Shown piece after piece: positions 7,803-18,608 of a stretch of DNA of 46,327 nt. The notes under the pieces are model-generated. The model saw only the letters and a list, made by a program, of their open reading frames with translations, made no database searches and was not told where the DNA came from. Positions within the stretch are counted from its first letter, which is position 1. Every line of letters begins with the position of its first letter. This DNA comes from an uncultured Caldilineaceae bacterium (GTDB lineage: Bacteria; Chloroflexota; Anaerolineae; Caldilineales; Caldilineaceae): NCBI GenBank assembly GCA_951813625.1, contig CATOTS010000033.1, forward strand, positions 1 through 46,327. The letters are read 5' to 3'. A program made the translations under genes and the position numbers.

Positions 7803-9467
7803 ATGCAACGCAGAACCGACAAGTTGACCGGAACCAAAGCAACCAGCCGCGTCCGCGGCTTGAAAGACCTGAAACGCACCGCGCGGGGACTGCTTCTCGC
7901 GTTGCTGATGCTGATCCTGATCGCCTGCGCCGCGCCGGCTGCTGCGCCGTCGGCCGAATACTCATCGGCGCCTTCAAGGAGTCAGCGAGGGGAGGCGGAA
8001 GCCTCTGTGTCGAGTTCACAATCGAGCGCAGTTTCTTCCTCGCCGCAGTCGGGGCGGCGCGAACGCCGCGGCCGCCAGCCTGACGCGCAGCTGCCGCCTG
8101 TGGTGCCGACGAGCCTGGAAACGACATCGACATTCGGACTCGACGCGGACGACGCGTCGTGGCGGCGCTCGCTGGCGCTGGCCCGCGAGGGATTCATCCT
8201 GGAACCGGATGACGTGCGCGTGGAGGAGTGGCTCAACGCGCTGCGCTGGGACTATCCGCAGTCGGACGATGGGGAGACTTTCAGCCTCGATCTGACGATC
8301 ACGACCGATCCGCTCGACCCGGATTCATGGCTGGCGCTGATGGGTCTGAGCGCGGCCGCGCCGCCGGAACGGCCGTCCAGGCGCCACATCGCGGTGGTGC
8401 TGGACGCGTCCGGCTCGATGGACGAGGACAACAAGCTGGAGACGGCGCGCACGCTGGTGCAGGGGTTGATCGACAATCTCGGCGAGGATGACCGCATTTC
8501 GCTGGTGCAGTTCTCGAATGATGTTTTTGGCGAGTACACGGTGCGGCACGCAGCCCCGGACGATCCGGCGCTGGCCGACTCGCTGCGCCGGTTCCAGCCC
8601 AATGGCAGCACGAACGCCGAGGCCGGGCTGCGCGCCGGCTATGAGCTGGCGCTGGAGGCGCGGCGCCTGGACCCGGACGCGCTGTACTACGTATTCTTCG
8701 TCAGCGACGGTGTGGCCAACGTGGGCGACACGCGCGCGGAGGCGATCATCGCCTCCCTGGGCGGGCAGCGGGCCGAAGCCAATCCGATCCGGCTGGTTGC
8801 GGTGGGCGTCGGCATCGGCAACTATAACGACGAACTCCTGGAGCAGGTGAGCAACGACGGCGACGGCTGGTACCGTTACGTCTACTCGCCCGAGGAGGCG
8901 CAGGGTCTGATGTGGGAGGACTCCTTCGAACAGCTCTTCACGCCGGCTGCCGACGAAGCGCGCGCCCAGGTCTCCTGGGACGCGTCCACGGTCGAAGAGT
9001 GGCGGCTGGTCGGCTATCTCAACCGGGCGAAATCGAACGAATCGTTCGAGGATGACGAGGAGGACTTTGCCGAGCTGCACGTGGGCCAGGAGAACACGGT
9101 CGTCTACCGGCTGAAGCCGCGGGCGGACGCGGAGGGGCCGCTGGGCTCGCTCTCGTTGCGCTGGCATGACCCGGGCAGTGGCGAGCCGCAGACGCAGGAG
9201 TGGACGCTCGCCGCCGAATCTCCGATTCCGTGGGAGGAGGTTGCGCCGCTTCGGCGCATGGCGCTGCTGGTGGCGCTGGCGGGTGAGAACTCGGCTGAAC
9301 GGCTGGAAGACGCGCAGGGCCGACGGCGGGCGCTGCAGCAGGAGTTGGGGCGGTTGGGCGCCTTGGCCGAGACGCGTCAGGGGCAGGAGTTCAATGAGAT
9401 TCTGATGGCGTCGCTGCCGGAGCCACCGGCCTGGTTCCAGCAAGGTCAGTCGACGCGCGGTGAGTGA
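7803..9467 (+). CDS. VWA-domain lipoprotein, YfbK type, copy 2
   Basis: Tandem paralogue of 5825-7483, 554 residues. Same order: signal peptide with lipobox LIAC, Ser-rich linker, YfbK-type N-terminal domain, VWA domain with DASGSMDEDN, and C-terminal domain. From about residue 82 to 460 the two proteins are nearly identical, while the signal/linker region and last 70 residues differ much more (for example RRALQQELGRLGALAE against RQAIQQEFSLLGAIAE). In the VWA domain copy 2 has SNDVFGEY for SNYVLGEY and RRFQPN for RWFRPN. Start ATG 7803 follows the same AAAAGGAGAGAAGAG site. The upstream 112 bases match copy 1, but the copy 1 promoter is missing, so it may depend on read-through or a different promoter. 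Confidence 0.88.
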   Translation: MQRRTDKLTGTKATSRVRGLKDLKRTARGLLLALLMLILIACAAPAAAPSAEYSSAPSRSQRGEAEASVSSSQSSAVSSSPQSGRRERRGRQPDAQLPPVVPTSLETTSTFGLDADDASWRRSLALAREGFILEPDDVRVEEWLNALRWDYPQSDDGETFSLDLTITTDPLDPDSWLALMGLSAAAPPERPSRRHIAVVLDASGSMDEDNKLETARTLVQGLIDNLGEDDRISLVQFSNDVFGEYTVRHAAPDDPALADSLRRFQPNGSTNAEAGLRAGYELALEARRLDPDALYYVFFVSDGVANVGDTRAEAIIASLGGQRAEANPIRLVAVGVGIGNYNDELLEQVSNDGDGWYRYVYSPEEAQGLMWEDSFEQLFTPAADEARAQVSWDASTVEEWRLVGYLNRAKSNESFEDDEEDFAELHVGQENTVVYRLKPRADAEGPLGSLSLRWHDPGSGEPQTQEWTLAAESPIPWEEVAPLRRMALLVALAGENSAERLEDAQGRRRALQQELGRLGALAETRQGQEFNEILMASLPEPPAWFQQGQSTRGE

Positions 9468-9543
9468 GGTTGATACGATTCGAGCGAAGTGAAAAGGGGC
9501 TTGGTCTCCGGCAGCGATAGGTCGGGAACCATACTCCGTGTTA

Positions 9544-9585
9544 CGAGGAGAGAGGATCAGGTTTCCTCTCTCCTCGCTATTCTTT
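9544..9585 (+). terminator. Rho-independent terminator after VWA copy 2
   Basis: Perfect 13-bp stem: CGAGGAGAGAGGA (9544-9556) with TCCTCTCTCCTCG (9564-9576), a 7-base loop, and CTATTCTTT after it. It separates the VWA pair from the caspase-like gene, so those are probably separate transcripts. Confidence 0.75.
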
Positions 9586-9688
9586 CGACGGTTTTTCCCT
9601 CTTCTCCAGTCCCTTCCCCTGAGCCGTTCCGAAGCCAATTGGACAGTTTATCTGTTGTGATTTACGGTTACACTTTGCGCGGCCTATG

Positions 9689-9697
9689 TGCTATGAT
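9689..9697 (+). promoter_or_regulatory. Extended -10 promoter for the caspase-like gene
   Basis: TGCTATGAT (TGC plus TATGAT) 77 bases before the start at 9774. No clear -35. It lies beyond the terminator at 9544-9585, in a gap of about 300 bases that holds nothing else I recognise. Confidence 0.45.
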
Positions 9698-9773
9698 CGC
9701 GCTATTTCCCGTATGCGGTTTGGGTTCACTGGGAGACACAGTTGTACGTTTCTCCCGCTCTTGAGGATGGTCC

Positions 9774-12700
9774 ATGGAATCTGCGCGGCTCTTCGGTGTT
9801 GTCGTCGGCATCAACCACTATGCAAGCAATATCATTTCGGATCTGGGCGGGTGCGCCAACGATGCCAGGGCCGTTTACGGCTTTCTGACACAGCGGCTGA
9901 ACGTGCCGATCGACAACATCCGTCTGCTGACTTCGACGGGCGTTGAACCCGCCGAAAAACTGCCCACGCGTCAGAACATGATCGACGGCTGGCGCTGGCT
10001 GATCGAGCAGGCCACAGAAGGCGACCAGCTGTTTTTCCATTACAGCGGCCACGGCTCGCAGACGATCTCGATCGACCCGAATGAGCCGGACGGCTACGAC
10101 GAGACGCTGGTGCCGTTCGACAGCCGCACGGTCGACGAGAACGGCAGGCCGGTCTACGATATTCTGGATAAGGAACTGGCCGCCCTCATCGCGCTGGCGG
10201 AGGGCAAGGGCGCGCTGGTGACGGTTGTCCTGGACTGTTGTCACGCCGGTTCGGGGACGCGGGCGCTCGTTCCGGTGCGCCGGACCGCGGCCGACCGCCG
10301 CATGCGCCCCGAGGAGACGCTGTTGCCGGAGGTGGGCCGCACCCATCCGGTGATTGGCCGCCACGCGCAAAAGCCGGTAGGCGCCGGTCACTGGTCGCGG
10401 CAGTTTGGCAACGAACACGTGCTGCTGGCAGGCTGCCGTGATGAGGAGATGAGCCACGAATACCGTTCGCCGACCAACGGCGCCTGGTACGGGGCGATGT
10501 CCTTTTACCTGCTGCAGAAGCTGCAGGACCTGCGCCCGGAGATGACCTGGCGCGAGGTCCACGACGCGGTGCAGACGAATGTCCACAATGTGTACGCGCG
10601 GCAATTGCCGCAGTTGGAGGGCCCCGGTAACCGGGCGGTCTTCGGTAATCAGGCGCCGAACGCCGGCTCCTATCTGAACGTGATTGGCGTCAAGGAGGCG
10701 GGCGACGCGGGCAATGACGTAATCATCCGTATCGGCGGCGGCGCGGCGGTCGGACTCACGCCAGGCAGCCAAGTTTCGTTGTATCCGGCAGGCAGCGGCC
10801 CGTTGGAGGGGCGGGAAATCGGCAGCGGAGAGGTGATCGAGTCTCGGGTCGACTCGTCCTATGCGCTGATCAAGGGGGTGCGGCCGACCGCATTCGGCCT
10901 GCCCGCCAGGGTGAAGGTGACGGCTTACGGATATGAGCGGCTGATGTACGAAGTGTCGTGCGCGGACCCGTTCCTGCTGGCAGAGCTGACGACGGCGCCG
11001 TCTTCGCCGTTCCTGCACGCGGTGGGGCGAAGCAGCCCTTTTACCCGCTTCCATGTCGCGGTTGAGAATGATGCCTACGTCATTCAGGATGGGAGCGGCG
11101 CGCAGATCGTGTGGGATACGCCGCCGCGTACGCAGGCGGGCGCGGCCCAAACCGCTGCCTACCTGCATCATCTGGCGACCTTTAACAATGTGCGCGGGCT
11201 GCGCAATCCTGCGCCGATGGCGCTGATGGGAGAGGCGCTGACGGTTGAGGCACAGACGTATGCGCGGGCGAGCCTCACCGCGCCGAAGGACGGCGAGCCT
11301 CTGGCCCAGGACGGCGTTCTGCCGCCGGGGCGGAAGCTCTGGTTCACAGTTCGGAACAGCAGCGCCGAAAACCTCTATGTGACCGTCTTCTGCCTGTCCT
11401 CCCATTTCGGCATCCGGCGGATCTACCCGGAACGGGCGCCATATCAGCTGGTTGCGCCGGGCAAGGCGTTCTTCGTCAACAATATCGAGCCTGTGGTGGA
11501 GGGCCCCGGCGAGGAATCGGCCAGCGAGATTCTGAAGGTATTCGCCACGCGCGTGCCCACTTCGTTCGACGTGCTTGAGATGCCGAACCTGAACGAGCCG
11601 GGCGGTTCGGAGCAGACGCGGGCTTTCGGCCCTCTGGCCGAGTTGATGAACGGCATCCGCCACGACGGGCCGCGCGTGCGCAATCTGAGTATCCAGCGGG
11701 ACGACACCCACGACCGCTGGATTACGAAGCAGGTGACGGTTACGGCGCAGAGTAGACAGGAGAAGTGTGTTCTGCCGCAGAAGGCGGAAACAATACTGGT
11801 GGGTACGGACCTTGAAATCACTGTTGAGAAACCGGCCGGGCTTACCGGTCATCTGTATGTCGCCAGTTTGAGCCACTTCGCGTGGGATGCGGACGATCCG
11901 ATATCGTTGCCGCCGGGGTTGAACAATCCCGAGGCAGCTGAGTTTTTCCAGCCGCTCTCATTTTCGCACAACCCAGGGGCGTCGCCGGGTGTACTGGTGC
12001 TGGATACCAAAGCCAAACAGCTGTCGGCGATCAGCGCAGAGACGCCGCTGCGGATTGAGTTGAGTGTTGAGAACGATCCGTCGATCGCGGGCGTCGTGCC
12101 GGTGGCGTTTGACGGCGAGTACTACTACATGGTCGGGCATCCGGTTGAGGCGAAAACGGTATCCCAGTATGCGAACAGGCGGCGGATGGCATTGGAGATC
12201 ACGCATCTGCCGGCTCCTGAAATAGGCGAGAGCAGCGCGACGGGAAGAAGCGCGTCGCCCTGGCGGTTGGGGCGAACGATGCGGCGGCTTGTTTCCGGAC
12301 TGCAGCAGGAGTGGCGGCGCGCTGAGTCGGCGGTGGGCAATACTGGGGAGGCCGAAGACGAGGAGGCCGCGACCGAGCCGCCCGTTCGGGACACAAAACA
12401 CGCGGTGCGCGTGCTGTTGTACAAGCTGCTACATCAGAAGCTGCCGCCTGATCTTGGCGTGCGCCAGGTGAGTTGTGAGACAGGCGGCACGCCCATCTAC
12501 TCGAAGGTGACGCCCGATGACGTGGCGCAGGCGCGGCGCGTCCTGCTCATAACGCACGGGTTTGGCAGCAGCACGGAGAAGCTGGTGCAGCGGGCGCTGC
12601 CGAACCTGATGAAGATGGACGACTACGACCTGGCCCTGACGTACGATTACGAGACGATCAACACGAGCATTCGAGAGAGCGGTCTGCTGATGACGGTGCA

Positions 12701-13340
12701 GCTGCGCCGGCTTGGATTCGGCGGCGAAACGGGGCCGCCGCTGGACATCTTCTGCCACAGCATGGGAACGCAGGTTGCGCGTGTTTGCGTGGAGATGGAG
12801 AGCGGGCACCAGTTTGTGGACCGGGTGTTCATGGTGGGCGCGCACAACACGGGCACCGCGCTGGCCGAATCGCACCGGATGATCCCGTGGCTGGCCACGA
12901 TCATTCTCAACCAGGCCGGACTGATGGAGTATGAACTGCTGGCGCAGCTACTGGCGCTGGGCATCTCGCGCATGATCACCGGCGTGAAGGACCTGGCGCC
13001 GAGCGCGGAGATCTACGAGAAGCTCAATGACCCGCGCAATGAAGTAGACGTGCAGTACTATGTACAGATTGGCGTCAATGCCGAGATGGACGGGCCGGTG
13101 AACTGGCGCAAACTGTTCTCGAAGACGGAGTTGACGCGCATTCTGGACAAGGGGCTGGACCAGGTGCTTGGTCCAAATGACCTGCTGGTCGGGGTGGCGT
13201 CGGCGCGAGGGGTGCGGGGCGGCAACTGGCCTGGGTTACAGGTCGACGTACTGGGTTGCCATCACTTCGAGTACTTTTACGCGGAAGAGTCGCTGGAAGC
13301 CCTGCGCCGTCAATTTGAGCGCAGCTCTCAGGCTTCCTGA
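9774..13340 (+). CDS. Caspase-like (peptidase C14) protein with C-terminal alpha/beta hydrolase domain
   Basis: A 1188-residue fusion with no signal peptide, so probably cytoplasmic. Residues 1-290 form a caspase/metacaspase fold: LFGVVVGINHY, then catalytic His93 in HYSGHGS and catalytic Cys156 in VVLDCCHAGSG, with GYDETLVPFD in the substrate region and MSFYLLQKL after it. The middle (about 300-850) has no catalytic motif I know; LYVTVFCLSSHFGIRRIYP resembles the DUF4384-type beta domain seen beside bacterial caspases. Residues about 905-1188 are an alpha/beta hydrolase: LLITHGFGSS for the oxyanion loop, Ser996 in CHSMGT, and a likely catalytic His in GCHHFEYF. Start ATG 9774 has GAGG 8 bases upstream. 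Its last 13 bases overlap the converging ABC-F gene. Targets of either active site are unknown. Confidence 0.85.
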   Translation: MESARLFGVVVGINHYASNIISDLGGCANDARAVYGFLTQRLNVPIDNIRLLTSTGVEPAEKLPTRQNMIDGWRWLIEQATEGDQLFFHYSGHGSQTISIDPNEPDGYDETLVPFDSRTVDENGRPVYDILDKELAALIALAEGKGALVTVVLDCCHAGSGTRALVPVRRTAADRRMRPEETLLPEVGRTHPVIGRHAQKPVGAGHWSRQFGNEHVLLAGCRDEEMSHEYRSPTNGAWYGAMSFYLLQKLQDLRPEMTWREVHDAVQTNVHNVYARQLPQLEGPGNRAVFGNQAPNAGSYLNVIGVKEAGDAGNDVIIRIGGGAAVGLTPGSQVSLYPAGSGPLEGREIGSGEVIESRVDSSYALIKGVRPTAFGLPARVKVTAYGYERLMYEVSCADPFLLAELTTAPSSPFLHAVGRSSPFTRFHVAVENDAYVIQDGSGAQIVWDTPPRTQAGAAQTAAYLHHLATFNNVRGLRNPAPMALMGEALTVEAQTYARASLTAPKDGEPLAQDGVLPPGRKLWFTVRNSSAENLYVTVFCLSSHFGIRRIYPERAPYQLVAPGKAFFVNNIEPVVEGPGEESASEILKVFATRVPTSFDVLEMPNLNEPGGSEQTRAFGPLAELMNGIRHDGPRVRNLSIQRDDTHDRWITKQVTVTAQSRQEKCVLPQKAETILVGTDLEITVEKPAGLTGHLYVASLSHFAWDADDPISLPPGLNNPEAAEFFQPLSFSHNPGASPGVLVLDTKAKQLSAISAETPLRIELSVENDPSIAGVVPVAFDGEYYYMVGHPVEAKTVSQYANRRRMALEITHLPAPEIGESSATGRSASPWRLGRTMRRLVSGLQQEWRRAESAVGNTGEAEDEEAATEPPVRDTKHAVRVLLYKLLHQKLPPDLGVRQVSCETGGTPIYSKVTPDDVAQARRVLLITHGFGSSTEKLVQRALPNLMKMDDYDLALTYDYETINTSIRESGLLMTVQLRRLGFGGETGPPLDIFCHSMGTQVARVCVEMESGHQFVDRVFMVGAHNTGTALAESHRMIPWLATIILNQAGLMEYELLAQLLALGISRMITGVKDLAPSAEIYEKLNDPRNEVDVQYYVQIGVNAEMDGPVNWRKLFSKTELTRILDKGLDQVLGPNDLLVGVASARGVRGGNWPGLQVDVLGCHHFEYFYAEESLEALRRQFERSSQAS

Positions 13341-15231
13341 CGTTGGGACAACTCCGCCCAACGATTGAAGGCAGATTCGAGCGAAGTCTCGAGCTCGTTC
13401 AGGTCTGATGACAGGTTTTGCAGTTTCTGATAGTCGCTGCCGCTCTCGTTGATCCGCTGCTGCAGACGCGTCTGCTCCTCCTCCCAAGCGGCGATCTCCT
13501 CCTCCAGTCGCGATAGTTCCTGTTGTTCCTGCCAAGTCAACTTCCGGCCCGCGACAGTTGCGCGCGGCCGGGTTTCTGCGCGTCCATTGGTTGAGCGCCG
13601 CGGCGGGCGTGCAGGTTTGGCGGTGGCGGTTTCCTTGTCCTGGGCGCGCAGCCGGCGATAGGTGGCGTAGGGCGCGGGATAGCGCTTGCCCAGAACTCCG
13701 TTTTCGAAGGGCAGGATGAAATCGACGGTGCGGTCGAGGAAATAGCGGTCGTGGCTGGCGACGATCAGGCAGCCGTTGAATGCGTCCAGGAATTCCTCCA
13801 GCACGGTCAGCGTCTGCACGTCGAGGTCGTTGGTTGGCTCGTCGAGGAGCAGCACGTTCGGCTGATGAATGAGGGTGCGCAGGAGGTAGAGACGGCGGCG
13901 CTCGCCCCCGCTGAGGCTGCCGATGCGTCCCCACTGTGCCTTGCGCGGGAAAAGAAACCACTCCAACATCTGGGCGGCCTCGAGGCGATTGCCGTCGCGC
14001 GCCATAATCAGGGGCGCTTCCTCTTCGATGAATTCGAGCAGGCGCTGCGAGTCGCGCAGCTTGCTGTTCTGCTGGTCGTAGTAGCCGAGGCGGACGGTCC
14101 TGCCCCAGTGGATCTGCCCGGCGTCCGGCTCTACTTTGCCGGCGAGCAGGTCGAGGAATGTGCTTTTCCCGGCGCCGTTGGGCCCGAGGAGGCCGACGCG
14201 ATCGCCGGGCTCGAGCGCAAAGTCGATCGCGTTCACCGCGGCGGCGCCGGCGTAGAGTTTGGTCAGCCCTTGCGCGGTGAGGACGGTATTGCCAAGGCGG
14301 CGGGTGGCAAGGGCCATGACCACACGATCGGAGTCCGAGTCGTAATGGATACGCTGGAGCTCGGCAACGCGTTGACGGCGGGCCTTCTGCTTGGTGCCGC
14401 GTGCCATCGGTGTCCGCCGGATCCACTCGAGCTCGCGCTTGAGCAGCTTCTGGCGCTGATGCTCGGTCGCAGCCAGGCGATCGTGGCGCGCCTGCCGCAA
14501 CTCCAGGTAGCGGCTGTAGTTGCCTGCGTAGGAGACAAGCCGGCGCCTATCGAGCTCGACGATTCGATCGACGACACGGTCGAGAAAATGGCGATCGTGG
14601 GTAACCATCAGCAGCGCGCCGGGCGCGGTGGTCAGGTAGGTCTCAAGCCACTCGATTGTGTCTATGTCGATGTGATTGGTCGGCTCATCGAGGATCAGCA
14701 GGTCGGCGCGGTCGATAAGGGCGCGCGCCAGGGCGACGCGCTTGCGCTGCCCGCCGCTGAGGGTGGCGATTCGGGCGCCGAAATCGCTGATGCCGAGTTT
14801 GGTAAGGACCGACTTGGCATTTGCGGCCGCGTTCCAGCCGCCGCTGCGCTCCATTTCCTCTGAGAGCTGCAGAAGCCGCTGCTGGAGGGCGGGGTTGGCC
14901 GGTTCCTGCTCCAGGCGCCGGCTGACGCTCTCGTAGTCGCGCAGAAGGCGCATCTGGGGAGAATCGCTGCGAAATAGCTGCTCGAGGACGGTGGCCTCTT
15001 CGTCCAGCTGCGGTTCCTGGGACACCATTTCGATGCGCACGCCGCCCCAGACGGTAACATGGCCGCTGTCGGGCGCTTCCTGCCCGGCAATGATGCGCAG
15101 CAGCGTCGTCTTGCCGCTGCCGTTGACGCCGATGAGGGCGATGCGTTCGCCGCGATTGATCGAGAGGTCTACACCGTCCAGCAGCAGGCGTTCGGAGAAC
15201 TGCTTGGAGACATTTTCGAGGGCGAGGAGAT

Positions 15232-15235
<4 letters not shown>
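13328..15235 (-). CDS. ABC-F family ATPase, Uup-like
   Basis: ABC-F proteins have two ATPase domains and no membrane part; most act on the ribosome, and Uup is linked to DNA and ribosome quality control. The 635 residues hold Walker A GVNGSGKTT (about 36-44), signature LSGGQRKRVALARAL, Walker B LLILDEPTNHID, an interdomain linker rich in Arg (about 240-300), a second Walker A GPNGAGKST, LSGGERRRLYLLRTL and VLLLDEPTNDLD. The last 90 residues form a basic linker and a coiled coil with KLTWQEQQELSRLEEEI, as in Uup. Its ATG overlaps the stop of the upstream synthetase gene as ATGA (15232-15235), so translation is probably coupled. The 3' end overlaps the caspase-like gene by 13 bases. Confidence 0.9.
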
Positions 15236-17205
<1,970 letters not shown>

Positions 17206-17258
17206 GATAAGTTGTGCGTTGGGCAAGGTGTGGCGCAAGCACGATGTCGACGCGAGCC

Positions 17259-17264
17259 ATTATA
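17259..17264 (-). promoter_or_regulatory. -10 box for the acyl-CoA synthetase operon
   Basis: TATAAT on the minus strand, 54 bases before the ATG at 17205. The best -35 region is only T-rich (TTTCTT), so the call rests on the -10. Confidence 0.45.
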
Positions 17265-18139
17265 GCGAAGAATTGGACAAAAGAAAATGAATTGAACTCT
17301 CAGGGTCGGGGCAATCGCATCTAAATTTGGAGGCCAATTCCGCCGAGAACTCGCACAAAAGAATGTGAATAAAAGTGGGAATCGCTGTTGGTCTGCCAGA
17401 TAATAGCGAGATTCCGCCACAACAATGGCTGTCTGTCGTCAATTTTGGTCAGCTTCTAATCCTGGGATCCACCAATTTTACAGTGTTCAATTCTGTTTTG
17501 GGTGTCGTTTAAGGTGTCTGAACCCGACACGAGTGAGATTACGGCATCATTTCGATGCTGTAACCCAGTTTGGTTGCAATTGCCCTGGGTAAGGTCCACA
17601 GTTGGCCCAGACGGCGACCGGCTTTGTCCGCAGCAGGCGCCGATTCGGGGAATGAAAGGGTATCAAAAGGGTATCGGATGGCATGATTTGTCCTGAACGG
17701 CCTGATATTGAAAAATTTTTTCGGGCTCTCGTGACAGGAAAGGGATGTTGTCGTTTTGTGAACCTTTTTGGTGCATTTGTAACCGTTGACTGTGCAAACG
17801 TTGGCGCAAATGCAGGACAGTCGGCCCATTTTGTAGGTTGCGGCGGACTCTTCGTGACAGGACATAGATCTGTGTGTACGGCGTGGGCATGGGCGGCGGC
17901 TTGGGCGTTTTGCGCGATGGTTGCGCGCATGCGCTGCTTTCAGTTCTGTGATGGCAGCATAGCACGTTTTCGCGGTTCTTGCTCGGAAGGGGGAATCGTC
18001 ACTTCAGTGGCCGGTGGCCAGGGGCTGGTTGGCGGCCATGCCAGGCGGGCGCGGCCTGGCTCGCGTGGAGAGAGGGGCTGCGGGATGGGTCGCAGGCAGC
18101 ACAGGGCCGCACTGACCCCAAAACCGGCGGGGGGAGAAC
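17265..18139. other. Gene-free AT-richer stretch
   Basis: About 870 bases before the repeat cluster. Base composition is visibly lower in GC than the flanks, with short open frames on both strands but no ribosome site plus recognisable protein. An imperfect inverted repeat lies at 17772-17814. The segment TCGTGACAGGA occurs twice, near 17728 and 17851. I see no gene here. Confidence 0.5.
17772..17814. repeat. Inverted repeat TGCATTTG...CAAATGCA
   Basis: Eight-base perfect arms at 17772-17779 and 17807-17814, with partly complementary AACCGTT / AACGTTGG inside. Could be an operator or a small RNA stem. No T-run follows, so it is not a clear terminator. Confidence 0.35.
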
Positions 18140-18590
18140 ATCAGGGGGGCGTTGCGGGGGGAGTCCCCCCACACAAGGGAGGGCCGGAACTGCAGGGGGC
18201 AGGGGTTATGGGTCAGGAACTACGGGGGGAGGCGCCTGGCGGTCGAGCGCGCGATCGGCGGGGGACGCGCGCACACGGCCGTTTCGTCCACGCTGGCGTT
18301 GGCGACGAGCTGGAAACGGGCACGCACGGTGGCGGGGCGCTGGGCCGCCGGTTGCACAGGGCTGCATTAGGACCCACACCTGGCGGCGTGTGGAGGGGTA
18401 TCAGGGGGGCGTTGCGGGGGGAGTCCCCCCGCACAAGGGAGGGCCGCAGGCCCGACCGTCCAGAACGGCAATGGCCGGTTTCCAGTTGCCAGTGGCCAGG
18501 AACTGCAGGGGGTGGTGGACAGTCGACTGGCCTTGACTTCGTTGCAATCCGAGGCATGGGAATCAATACCCCAATTTTGGACTGCGCCCA
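18140..18590. repeat. Dispersed intergenic repeat, copy B (fuller copy)
   Basis: From 18178 on it parallels 1-410. In addition its left edge shows that the hairpin block occurs twice as a direct repeat: 18141-18187 and 18400-18446 share ATCAGGGGGGCGTTGCGGGG, the G/C hairpin and CACAAGGGAGGGCCG, 259 bases apart. Degenerate GTTGCCA heptamers lie at 18478-18498. It fills the end of a long gene-free stretch, next to the 3' end of the membrane-protein gene at 18609. Confidence 0.8.
18413..18433. repeat. G-run/C-run hairpin, second copy
   Basis: TGCGGGGGG-AGT-CCCCCCGCA, identical in stem and loop to 242-262. The left partner at 18156-18170 has one base change after the C-run (CCCCCCACA), which shortens its stem to 6 bp. 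Confidence 0.75.
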
Positions 18591-18608
18591 ACTGTCAAGG
18601 GGCGGGGT

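Noticed and set aside
9726..11876. A 716-codon minus-strand frame
   Set aside because: Antisense shadow of the caspase-like gene; rich in Arg, His and Gln as expected for such shadows.
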